Under the pieces are notes generated by a model, which searched no databases, had not been told where the DNA came from, and saw nothing but the letters and a program-made list of their open reading frames with translations. 64,000 nt of DNA, from positions 5,580,001-5,644,000 of the forward strand of contig OY744472.1 of assembly GCA_963556145.1 (NCBI GenBank), given 5' to 3'. The stretch comes from Hygrocybe punicea. Taxonomy: Eukaryota; Basidiomycota; Agaricomycetes; Agaricales; Hygrophoraceae. The translations under genes and the position numbers were made by a program. Positions 1 to 10,495 of the stretch are shown one piece after another. Every line of letters starts with the position of its first letter. Positions within the stretch are counted from its first letter, which is position 1.

Positions 1-597
1 GGCAACGGTCAACGAAGAATACAAGTCCTATGTCAAAGGCCCACTCTCGAAGCCAGGGACGAACCTTCTTCAATTCTGGTCCATGTCCGATTCAACCTTG
101 CCGACAATTTATTCTATTGCAATGGACTATCTACCTATTCAAGCGTCATCTGTCCCAAGTGAGCGTGTTTTCTCATCAAGTGCCGAGACTGACACACACA
201 AACGCAACTGCATCCATCCCCTCCTCATGGAGGCCCTTCAAATGCTCAAATTCGGCCTCAAGAAATCTCGACTTGACTTCATGACTGGGTGGGCAGTCAA
301 CGAGGCCAGCATGATGGATGTAGAGGAGGAGGTGGTGGATTTGTTGGGTGCATTGTTTGAGGGGGACAAGGACCAAGCATTTGATGTGCTGATGGCAGCC
401 ATGGGTGAGGGAGATGACGGGGATATATAGATCGTTAGCATTTTTGTAGTGAGAACCCCGCCTGAGCCGCGACTGAAGTTGACTGTAGTCGGTAGTCGTG
501 ACTACCGACTACAACTATATGAAATTGTAATGAATAGTCTAGTTGAAGTCGCGACTTTCCTAGTCGACTATTGACTAGTCGAGTCGCGGCAACACTA
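1..597 (+). mobile_element. hAT DNA transposon, 3' part only
   Basis: The left part lies outside the window. The segment holds the C-terminal end of an hAT transposase, then about 160 bp of subterminal sequence rich in GACTAC/GTAGTC-type words, and ends in GCGGCAACACTA at 597. That terminus (inverse TAGTGTTGCC) recurs at several other hAT ends in this window. The sequence from 598 on is LINE ORF2 (RNase H region), so this hAT sits inside the LINE. The TSD cannot be checked because the left end is missing; the 8 bp to test are CCGCTGCT at 598-605. Confidence 0.8.
2..430 (+). CDS. hAT transposase, C-terminal fragment (dimerisation region)
   Basis: The frame is open from base 2 to a TAG at 428-430 (about 142 residues) and lacks its 5' part. 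Early residues contain SKPGTNLLQFW, then TLPTIYSIAMDYLPIQASSV and PSERVFSSSAETDTHKRN. This is the usual order of the hAT C-terminal dimerisation region: W, then a DYL hydrophobic block, then the PSERVFS signature, then an ALQ.LKF helix. The last 40 residues are acidic and low in complexity. In hAT elements this region folds back on the RNase H-like catalytic core and mediates oligomerisation. No internal stop is seen in the visible part. The downstream ATG at 83 is internal to the fragment, not the true start. Confidence 0.85.
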   Translation, partial: ATVNEEYKSYVKGPLSKPGTNLLQFWSMSDSTLPTIYSIAMDYLPIQASSVPSERVFSSSAETDTHKRNCIHPLLMEALQMLKFGLKKSRLDFMTGWAVNEASMMDVEEEVVDLLGALFEGDKDQAFDVLMAAMGEGDDGDI

Positions 598-1242
598 CCG
601 CTGCTCCAATGCCGCCGTCGAGGGTGGAACCATCAGAGTAGATTTTTATATCAGAGTTGTCGGTGTCATGTTGCCGGATAGAGTCCTCTTTTGAGTCGGC
701 GATGGAGATATGGAGGGCTGGATTTGTATGATGGCGTGGAGGAAGAGGGCAGATGGGTTCGATGCTGTCAGGGTCGATGTGGTAAAGGTGGGTGAGTATG
801 TGGAGGGGGGACTTGTGTTTGGCGACCAAATGTCTGGCGCAACTCCTCAGTGGTTTGAACAGGGGATGTGTGGCTGGGAGAGTCGCCATTCTGAGTATTG
901 ATCTATGGCAAATTTTGTGCATTAGTATGTTGATGGGAAGTGTACCAGCATGAAGGTCGAGCAGATCATTAGGTGTGGATCTTAGGGCTCCCGTTATGGG
1001 TATCAGGGCGATTCGCTGGATTTTTGTTAGTTCACGCATTGCTCTTACCGATCCTCTTTTGTGCGTGCAGTTGGGCGGCTTGTGCGTAGGGGTGTACCAG
1101 ACATCGGCAGCATAGGTCATTTTAGGTATTGCCACCGCAGTGTAAAAACGTCGCATGAGCTTTCTGGGTATGCCTGACTTGGGGCATGCTAGTCTTCAGA
1201 ATAGGTGGATCCATTTCGAAGTTTTTGCGATTGCGTTTTCCC

Positions 1243-4200
1243 TAGTGTTGCCGAAGTTCAGTTCGGTTCAAGCTTTTCTCAAACCGGAACTGGAACCGGA
1301 TGGAACCGTTTATCCAGGTTTGGTTTGGCATTCAGACGGTTTGAACCCGGTTTCATAGCATCAGCATGGCTACATAACAGCTCGCTACAATATCATTAGT
1401 CTGTCCCCATGCTTTCAAGTGACACCAATGCCTCCAATGCCTCCACCTCACCAGCAGAAGAGATGATTCCAGCCTTGTACCCACCTTTCAAAATCTGCAC
1501 TGCTTCAAACATACGAGGCGAGATTCGGTTACGAAAGTCCGTTCCAATGTGGCGCATGCTCAAAAACAGCTGCTCTGATCCTACAGAGGACCCCAGTATC
1601 ACAAGGTAGTCCCGGGCTATACGTGTGAGTGTAGGGAATTGAACTTGGTGATCTCTCCACAAATGGAGAATGTTGCCGTACGCTAGAACAAGGGGACTCT
1701 GGAGATAATCTTGCAATTCTCGTCAGGGATCTGCTGAGGCACGCTCAGCTCGAACCCGCTGGTGGACTGCATTCCGCATCCACGCTGCACTGTACCCCAT
1801 ATCATCCAGCACACTTGCTTCCTGTAAATTATCATCGAGAGGAGGGGGAGGAGCAGTAACACAGTAGCGATCGAATACTTTGTTGAGAATGTCAGTGCCA
1901 CGTTCAATATACTCGTCATCCCAATGGACCTTGAAGTATTCCATCTTGATTCCCGGATCAAGGACGAGAGAGAGAAAATAGATATTTGTGTCGTCTGTGT
2001 GGTTGTACCACTTCCGGAGGTTTTTGAGACCATGTTGGAGGCCATGAGCGACAGGTACATACTTTGGAAGCTTTGCCATCGTCTCCCATTTCTCTTGCAT
2101 GAATTCGAGGGCAGGAAGGGCACGGAGCATGGTGGGGCGAGTAGCGGGGGAGAAGACTTGGCATGCAGTAGCTGGCTCTTTAAGGCAGTCACGGATGAGT
2201 TCTAAAAGCTCCCATTCACCAGGCGTCATCGTGAACATCCCATAACTTTTCCCACCAGTGAGCTTGGGCACTTGATCAGAACTGTCTGCAAGCAATGCGA
2301 ATTTGATACAAGCCGCCTTCACTTCATGAAGACGGGTCACGAGGTCATAGAGTGACGCCCATCGAGTGCGAACCCACTTGATGAGTTCAAGTTTGTTAAC
2401 GTTCTCCTCAATACATAACTTTAGGAAATATGCACGTGCTTGTGGAGATGCTCGGACTTGGTTGATAAAAGCGAGCGCCTTGCCAAGGACATCCTTCGGG
2501 TTGAATTCCATGTCAAGTTCTTCGGCATCAAGGTCCTCCAGAGTTAAAATCTCATCCGTGATGCCTTCAAGGTCAATGCAACCGAAGTCGTCATTGTCGT
2601 TGTCGTCATCGTTGTGATCATGGTCACCGGGATTGTTGTCGCTGCTGCGTTTCTTTGCAGCCTTCTTCGCTAATACATGTTTGATGAGATGAATGGGGGT
2701 AGGTGTGACAGCCTCGATGAATGCTCGCATTGAGCAGTGGATTGAGTGCTCCATGCAACGACCGCGCCGCTCTTTTGCTATCCACTTCGTAGTGAAAGGG
2801 TCAATTTCATCAGCGACTTCCTGTATCGCGCAGTCGTGCACAGAGGCATTGTCTGCAATGCCCCACCCAAGCTTGAGGAAAGACATTAGTTTACCACGAC
2901 ACAGCACTCAGTAGTTTACACACCTTGTCGGCTTCAGAATCCCATATTCGTGAAAAGTGTCCCTCAACAAGGCACCAGTATTTGCACCGGTATGAGAGCC
3001 TTGGATCTGCGTAAATCCGATAGGTTGCTCATGGAGGACCCATTGCTTGTCAATCCAATGACCTGTGATGGCAAGAAAGGGGTCTGAGGCCTTCGATGTG
3101 CTGGTATCAAAGGTAAAAGAGATTGCACTATTGAGCTCCTTGAATTGTTCGTGGAGAAGACCCTTCACTCGGATTGACTTCGCGTAGATCTCCTCAGTGA
3201 CGAGCATGCGGTGAGGAATATCACGAGGACTCATAGAGGGACGTTGGTAGAGCAGGAGGTTGCGGAAAGCAGGCTTCTCAACGAGTTGGAAAGCCTGATT
3301 GTCTGACACAACGAGTTCACAGATGTGAGAAAGGAGGCCTTCTCGCGACCACGCAGGGACTTTTGGTGTCGACACTACGAATGTATCCAGAAAACTTTGG
3401 ACACTGCTCGTCTCGTCAGTGTTCCTCAGAGGCACGCAATGATGGTTTGGCGGGATTCCGTTCTTTTCGCATAACGTACAATACTTCGTGTAGTGTTTCC
3501 CACCTTCTCGCGAAATGTGCATGCGAAGCGTGGTGACACTACTGGATGCGCTGAACATGGCACTGCGCCGTTATGAGCATCGTTCCGTTGGATACTGAAC
3601 AAGACAGATACTTACGGACAAAGTTTACAAGAATACTTCTTCACAGTTTTGTTGTCAACTTCAAAGAATGTCTTGAACATGAGGTTGACGTCTGCCCGTC
3701 GGGTATCCTTCTTTCGCACATGAGGCTTCCGTTTCTATGAACATAGTTAGATATAATGTACTACACAGAGATTAAAATACATACCAAGTGGTCTTGCGTG
3801 GACATGCTGTCAAGCTCAACCAAACGCTTCCTGGCGGTCTGCTCTTCCTTGTCCTCAACTTCATCCCCATTCACATCTTCGTCTTCGTCTTCGTCTTCGT
3901 CCCCGTCATCTTCCCCGTCTTCGTCCCCGTTCTCATCTTCGTCCTCGCTATCGTCATCATTGTCCTCGCTCTCGACTACCTTCTTGCGACCAGAAACCAA
4001 CTTGGACTTCTTGGCGGCAGTAGCACTGGGAATCGCTTTGTCCGCTTTCCTTTTAGACATTTGCGTACTATGTCGTACACCAGCGATGGTGCGTGCAGGA
4101 CGACGTCCTCCATTGCAAAGTTGGGAAAGCCAAGGATGGGCAAGGGAGGATTTCACGCTGGAGCTGGATGTAGCTTTGGCCATTGCAGAGTCGATTGTTT

Positions 4201-4496
4201 CAGTATCGGCCTCGTCGTGGTACCAATCAAAGTCGTCAGGCAGGCCAGGCATAGTGAAAAAAATAAGATATAAACAAAGATAAATAGATGAAATGAGCCA
4301 CGCGCCCGTCCAAGTAACTAAGCGGTTCGCGTTCAAACACAGTTCAAAATGGTTTAAACCAATAATAATTTTGAAAACCGGGAACCGAACCTGCAGTTCG
4401 GTTCGCCCATATGCCTGAACCAAACGCAAAATTTTGGTTCGGTTCGCGGTTCAAACCGGGTTCGGATCGGTTCCGAACCGAACTTCGGCAACACTA
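1243..4496 (-). mobile_element. hAT transposon, full length, with exact 8-bp TSD
   Basis: The element runs from TAGTGTTGCCGAAGTTC at 1243 to the inverse GAACTTCGGCAACACTA ending at 4496 (3254 bp). It is flanked by a perfect 8-bp direct repeat GTTTTCCC at 1235-1242 and 4497-4504, the TSD size of the hAT superfamily. Both flanks are LINE ORF2 and join in frame when the insert is removed. Subterminal sequence on both sides is rich in GGTTCG/CGAACC words, likely transposase-binding repeats. One transposase gene fills the inside on the minus strand. Confidence 0.95.
1396..4252 (-). pseudogene. hAT transposase with BED zinc finger, nearly intact
   Basis: Probable start at 4252 (MPGLPDDFDWYHDE). 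Exon 1 ends at 3785 (donor GTATGT) and includes a Lys-rich segment and a long Asp/Glu run. Exon 2 is about 3734-3616 (donor GTAAGT) and holds the first BED-finger cysteines (SCKLCP). Exon 3 starts at 3562 and gives the finger's LRMHI..H half. The RNase H-like region follows (SFTFDTSTSKASDPFLAITGHW), and after an intron near 2920, LGWGIADNASVHDC and the KWVRTRWASLYDL block. The C-terminal dimerisation part (RIARDYLVILGSSVGSEQLF) ends at 1396. One in-frame TGA at 1725-1723 separates the last ~107 codons. Apart from this stop the gene looks recent. Confidence 0.85.
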
Positions 4497-6006
4497 GTTT
4501 TCCCGTTGTTCATGCCATCGCAGATGCTGGTCCATAATGATGCCTAGAAAACGGTGAGCTTTGGTGGGTTCGATGGTAGTATTGTTTAGTTGGAGAGAGG
4601 GTCTGGTGATGCCATTTCGCTGTGAAAAGTCGATTAGTGCGAATTTAGTGGTTTCAAATTTGGAATTATGGTCCTTCGACCATGCATAAGCGCCATCCTC
4701 TTTGGTCATGAGGTTTTTGATGAGGTCATTTGTCTCCATGAAGTCTTTCCCTTCTACGTATAGGGCCGCATCGTCAACGAATGCCACAGCCAGTTCTCGT
4801 TTTTCTGTGGTAATTTCTAGAAGGTCAGCATTGTAGAATAGGTACACAATCATAGAGATGGGGTTGCCTTGGCCAATGCCGTTTCTCAGGAGGATCGGGT
4901 CAGATATGTAATTGTCAAATGTGAGTCGGGTTGTGCGATCCTTTAAGAGATTGTCGACAAGGAGTACCAGGGGCTCAGGTATCTTCCATTTTCACATGTT
5001 GTGGAGTAAGCGATCGGTCACCACATTAGGGAATGTGCCTTCAATGTCTAGGAATAAGACGGCTGCTACCCGTTTGTTACGCCACGCGTGTTTGATGCGG
5101 TGAACTAGGATGTGCATGGAGTCTGTGGTGGTGTGACCCGGTCAACCGCCGTAGTGATGAGTGGGTAGAAGCTGGTGTTCGTCGGCCATATGGGAAATAG
5201 TTTCTGAGATGATGGACGTGAGTACTTTAGGGAGCGTGTTCAGTAATACTATGGGACGGTACACCTTGGGAATGTCGTATCTGGGTTTGCCCGGTTTGCG
5301 GAGTGTGCAAGTAGTAGAGTCCTTCCAAGGGCTGTGGTAGATGTTCAGTGTCAGTATGGCATTGAAAATGAAGTGAATGCGGTTGAGGATGAGGTTTAGG
5401 GATTCCTTGAGAACAATATTAGGGATGCTGTCTGGTCCATGGGCTTTGTAGGGGAGGGTCTTGACGATATGCTCGGTGATTGTTTCCTTGGAGATATTGG
5501 CGGTGAAGGGTATACGAGCTGGATAGACGAAGTTAGGGGGGACCGAGGAGTGTTCCAGTGGAGGCGGGAAGAAGGAGTTGGCGATTGCTATGCTTTTGGC
5601 TTCGTTCGAAGTCGCGTGTGTTTTGTTTCCATCTGGATGGGTTATCTCTAAAGTGGGGATGGATGTTTTTCCCCCATCTCCTCTGGGGTTGTCGCTGATC
5701 GGGTTGGAGACGCATTTGTTGATTGTCCATAAGTCGTGATCACTCACATCTTTGAGAAAAGATGCCCAGTGTGTCTCTTTTGCTTTGAGTATTTCATTTC
5801 CGTAAAGGTTGCGCGCTGCTCTGTGTTCTTCGTGGCTGGGGTGAGTAGTGTCTGAGCGGTGTTTATAGGAGGCATGACTTAGCCTGTTTTTGTGGTGTTT
5901 TAGTTCATTGAGGTGGGGTGACCACCAGCGTTTCGAATGAGGGCAGGGAGCGGTGAGAGGGATCATCACAGTAATTGTTTGTTGTAAGGTTGTAGTCAAT
6001 GTGATA

Positions 6007-6389
6007 CAGTATTCAATGGCTCCTTTGAACACAAAAATTAACCTAAAATGCCACAAGTAGCCAAATTATCTTGAACAAATTCTGAGTAGACAGAAAGTTG
6101 CTCATATATTTAAGGACCTCTCATACCAATTTTCAAAGAAATCCATTCATATTTGAATGTTTTATGATCAAAACATTAGTGTTCAAAGGAGTGATCAGAT
6201 TTCTCTCTGCTGGGTGAATATTCAGTTTCTAATTTTATTGGTGGTTCTGAATAAAAATCAGTATCCAGATGGATTCAGATGATGCACTGAAGGAATTAGA
6301 ACACTTTTTATCAGTAGAAATCAGTACAGAATCGTTTATATTGGGGTGTTCAAAGCACTGATAGTGTTCAAAGGAGCCATTGAACACTG
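6007..6389. mobile_element. Mariner-like MITE, copy 1
   Basis: This 383-bp element has about 26-bp terminal inverted repeats (left CAGTATTCAATGGCTCC..., right ...GGAGCCATTGAACACTG) with one mismatch. It is flanked by TA on both sides (6005-6006 and 6390-6391) and has no coding potential. TA duplications and CAGT-type ends point to a non-autonomous Tc1/mariner/pogo-group element. It splits LINE ORF2 between the endonuclease and RT regions. A second copy lies at 60198-60573. Confidence 0.9.
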
Positions 6390-6613
6390 TAATAGCCTCG
6401 TCGAGTTGTTGTTGGGATGTGATGAGTGTGGGTGGGGGTAGTAGTCGTAGACGGGCGTCTAGATGATCTCTAAAGGTGTCCCAATTAGTGTTGCAGAAGT
6501 TGCGTGAGGGCTTGTCGGTTCGGGCCGTGGTGGGGAAAGCAATGGATGTGTGTATTGGTAGGTGATCAGTGCCGGTTGGGCGAAGGTTTGGTATGGTGTT
6601 ACAGGTTAGTATG

Positions 6614-6983
6614 TAGTGCTGCCACGGCTATAGCCGATGTTTTTTGAAAAATTGCCTTTTTAGGCTAGTAAAATTAGGCAAAATTATGAAAATATTTGAG
6701 GAGATGGGCAAAGCCAAAAGCTGGGGGTCACTTAAGGGTGCTAAGAATTTGGTGCCCAATCTTCAGAGTTATTCAACCATAGCTGTTGAGCCTAGCCAGC
6801 TACCATCTAACAGCTATCCCTGAAGAACCCTGAGAATTGAGCCCCAAATCCTTAGCACCCTTAAGTGACCCCTCAGCTTTTGGCTTCGCCCATCTCCTCA
6901 AATATTTTCATAATTTTGCCTAATTTTACTAGCCTAAAAAGGCAATTTTTCAAAAAACATCGGCTATAGCCGTGGCAACACTA
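6614..6983. mobile_element. Fold-back hAT MITE with exact 8-bp TSD, copy 1
   Basis: This 370-bp element begins TAGTGCTGCCACGGCTATAG and ends CTATAGCCGTGGCAACACTA. It is a near-complete inverted repeat with arms of about 150 bp or more, so it can form one long hairpin. The flanking 8-bp repeat TTAGTATG (6606-6613 and 6984-6991) is exact. The ends and TSD length assign it to hAT. It interrupts LINE ORF2. A diverged copy is at 57721-58065. Confidence 0.93.
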
Positions 6984-7766
6984 TTAGTATGAGGTCGCTG
7001 GTTTTTGAAGTGCAAAAGACATTGTCAGTTCTAGTCCAATTTTTAGTTACCATGGATTCGAGCATGGGGAGGCCCTTGTGGAGAGACATGTCCATGTCGC
7101 AGTCAGCTAGGGTTTCAATGAGGAGTGTGGCTAATGTAAGAGCGTTAGCAGTGAAGAGGTGATGATTACGTTCTTCATCCCAGAGGGGGTGATGTCTGTT
7201 GAAATCGCCGCACCACAACATGTGGTCGGTTTCTCGGTGACATAGGATCGCCGTGTTGTTTCTGACAAAGTGTCGGAGGATGTTGAGGGTGTCAGAATGA
7301 TTGCAGTCGTTATAGATGTTGAATATGGAGAAGTTTCCTGTGGGGCCTTTGACGCGAATGGCTGTGAGGTCGTTGGTGCCGTGGACCTTGATTTGCTCCC
7401 AGTTGTTAGTGTTGAGTTTGACGTTGACTAGGATGACTGATCGGACTGTGGCCTCGGAGGTGAAGCGGTCAGTGGGGTATATGACTCTCCAGTTGTGAGT
7501 TGCTTTCGTGTTGCCGTAATAGTCGAAGTAGGGTTCCTGTAAAAGAAGAATGTCGCATTTCGTGTGTATGAGCGAGTTAATGAGATCCCAGTGTGCTTTT
7601 GCGGATTTGTTGAGATTTATTTGCCAAATATTACAGCTGTTTTCATTGACTTGCGGAAACTGAGAAAAAAATCAAGTGTGGCGCAACTCCGCCGCCACAC
7701 GGCATCTGACTCTGAGTTTCAAATGTATAAACAAAATTTCGAAGTGCTGTCTGTCGTACCTTTACT

Positions 7767-9303
7767 ATGGTGGACTCTGATGTACCTTCGGATGAGGATG
7801 ACGACTTCTGTACAAATTTCTCTATCCAGCTCATTCGCCATACTCCAGCTGTCCCAAAGGTTGGAAAGCAACCCGCTGTCAAGTCTAAACGGGACGTCCA
7901 CAGTAAAGAACTTGCATTCACCTGTCTGCCTGAGAACTATGTTCCTTTTATGCGAGCCATGCTTATCTGGTTTGGTGAAATAAAATGGAAGGTGTCAGAA
8001 CAACAGCGCTACAAGTTCAAGTACCATCATCCGGGTCGAACGTATGTGTTTAGATCTTATTTGAATATTTATTGACATGAAGCTAACATTTTACTCATAG
8101 GAAAACTGATGCATTAGGAAAAGGAGTCTGAATATAAAGAGCTTGTGTCAAAAATCAACAACAACCAATACACAAAAGTCAACATAATTATAGATATTGA
8201 TGACGTGAAAAAAAAAAGTCCTATCGATGTAAGTATCAAGTCATTCTCTCGGTCAACATTCTAACCAATTCCAATGTAACACAGCCTGACGTTGCTGTCA
8301 AAAACGATGGCTTGGACACTATACCTCAGGATCCAGCCGCTGTTCCACAGGGAGCTACAGCATTAGAGATTTCACTTGCACGCTTCCGCGACATCCTGCA
8401 AAAGAAGTATGGCAATGACAATGAACCGGGACACTATATTTTCATTTGCGAGGACAACCACGAACTCACTCTCACCCCATTCATGATGCACCAGTGGGCT
8501 ATTGCCCTTGTAAGTACCCACCATCATAGCTGCAAAATAAGCTAATTATTGTACAGCATGATGGACTAGCGACAGTCAATTCTCCTCCAAACATAGCAGC
8601 ATTTGATCCAGCAAATCGCAGCAAGTCTTTACTTCCTTCCCGACGCGCCAAGGCAGAGCCGGCCATGGACCAAGTGGCATTATTCACACAACTGATGAAT
8701 ACTGTTGTGGGCGCACTCGTTCCGAAAACTGCCAGTAATACACCCTCGACTCCCAAATGCAAGCGAAAGCTCGACTCATCTCCTTTCTCATCCCCCGTTG
8801 TTCCCACAGACAACAATCTTGGTGACTACCTGGCTTATGCCTGTGACCATCTGGGTATTCATACGGCATGTAACTACAAAGACGTGCTTCGCCATGATGA
8901 TTATGGTCCGGATGTGATAGGCGCGCTTGCAGTGTCTGATCTTACTGAATATGGCATGTCGAAAGGGGAGGCAATGCGCTTGATTGCAGGCTGTGCTGGT
9001 TGGAATCGGGAGAAGAAGTGAAGGAACCATACCAAGAAGCTCAGGCATCAATCTCCGTCAGTGGGCAATCACCCAGTCGTTGGTGCTCCCTTAGCCCCGA
9101 AGGATGATACAGTCTGCTACGAGATATATTGGGATGATGGTGGTGCGTGTACATGGTTTGGACCAAAGATGACGAAGGGTGATCAAACACCGGACGATCG
9201 CCGCACAACTTACTACAGCCAAGATCCCAAGAGTATGGTTCCCGTTCCCATAGGATTTCATGCTCCACCTAGGGCAGGAGATGATGATGGGGGGATGTTT
9301 TAG
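7767..9303 (+). pseudogene. Accessory gene of the Tc1/mariner element; SAM-like C-terminal region
   Basis: Exon 1 is 7767-8041 (MVDSDVPSDEDDDF...; donor GTATGTG) and the intron ends CATAG at 8100. The next exon needs a frame change near 8118 to read on (EKESEYKEL...). Introns follow at 8229-8284 and 8510-8556. The middle contains RFRDILQKKYGN and CEDNHELTLTPFMMHQW. The region GDYLAYACDHLGIHT ... YKDVLRHDDYGPDVIGAL ... LTEYGMSKGEAMRLIAG resembles a SAM-like helical domain. A TGA at 9019-9021, where CGA would fit, interrupts the frame. Beyond it the same frame continues to 9303 (CYEIYWDDGGACTWFGPKM...). I recall similar multicopy hypothetical proteins in other Agaricomycetes; their function is unknown to me. 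A regulatory or DNA/protein-binding role in the element is inference. Confidence 0.65.
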
Positions 9304-9441
9304 ATTGCAGTGTTATTTGGTTCTTCCATACTCACTATGCGCACATTTTTACACACATCAAATACATTTCTTTTGGCCCACGGGGCTCTGATATCAATTG
9401 CATGACAATGGTAAAAAAAAACATAACAGTACAGGTAAATT

Positions 9442-10495
9442 TTATACATAACCGGCACATCGAAACCACCCTACAGCCTTATCTGGTGTTATGGTATCCA
9501 TCGCGCGAACAATGGTGAATAAGCCACAGTCATGTGTATGACGGCGAATGTAGGACTTGATTGACGCAAAGGCAAGCTCGATGGGGTTGTAATCAGGGGA
9601 GTATGGTGGCAAGTATATAATTCGGCAGTCTGAAAGCAAACGACATCAGTGTGAAGTATAAGTGAATTGAAATGGGACATACGTGCTTTGTCCTCTACAA
9701 GTTCTCTTACTTCCTCAGCATGGTGGATGTTGCAGTTGTCGAGGACAAGGACACTCCACGGTCCTGGATACGGATTGGTAAGAGGTATCTGAATGACAAC
9801 ATCAGTCAAAACATAAAGGAAACAATAAAAATACATACGACCATCTCGCGAAGGAATTGAACAAAGCGTTGTGCCGTTACCGAGCCCTCAATGATATCAT
9901 ATGTGATGATACCATCAAGGGTGAGCACAGGGAGGATCGAATACCGCTTACCACGCACAAATGCCTGCTGCTGGACACAACGTGTCCCAATCACTGACCA
10001 ACCATATCTCCTGCTCTGTGTCCGATTGTTCATGGCACTCTCATCCGTAAACATCAACATCCAAGGGTCCGGAACTTCTGCCCCGATCCGATTCATGAAA
10101 ATTGCGCGTTGGAGATCATTTCGTTCAAGCGCTTGTACAGAAACACATTTGTTTGAGAAGTGGAGCCGGCATAGGGTACGCATGAGAGTTGAGAGAGATA
10201 CTTTTACATTGCGCTGGGTGTGGAGTTCATGCTGGAGTTCATCAAGGAATAGAGTGTGATGGTGGGCCAGGAGTAAACGGATGAAGCCGATGTCAAGAGG
10301 TGTGAGAATACGGCGTCGTATGGTCAAATGGGAAAAAGGATTGTGTGAGAGACCATAGAGACGATGATATTGCAAGGTTTTGTAAACAAGGGACTTGCGA
10401 ACTCCAAGAAGGTCACAGACCTCCTGGACCCGATAGCCAAGGTCGTGGAGAGCGGGGATGCGAGCCTTGAGATCCTTCGAGACAGCGTGAGGCAT
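9442..10495 (-). CDS. Tc1/mariner transposase (DDE_3 type), apparently intact
   Basis: Exons are 10495-9839, 9788-9683 and 9629-9442, with introns starting GTATGT and ending CATTCAG and TTTCAG. The spliced product is 316 residues with no stop. The N-terminus has a helix-turn-helix (LGYRVQEVCDLLGVRKSLVYKTL). The catalytic core shows D in FTDESAMN, D in LDNCNIHH and E in LPPYSPDYNPIELAF, with 35 residues between the second D and the E. The protein would bind the terminal repeats and cut and paste the element at TA. It points away from the right end and converges with the accessory gene. Intact exons, long matching TIRs and a TA duplication make it a candidate for recent activity. Confidence 0.92.

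Noticed and set aside
6614..6983. Hairpin non-coding RNA gene
   Set aside because: The fold-back structure is explained by an hAT MITE with exact TSD; no evidence of transcription.
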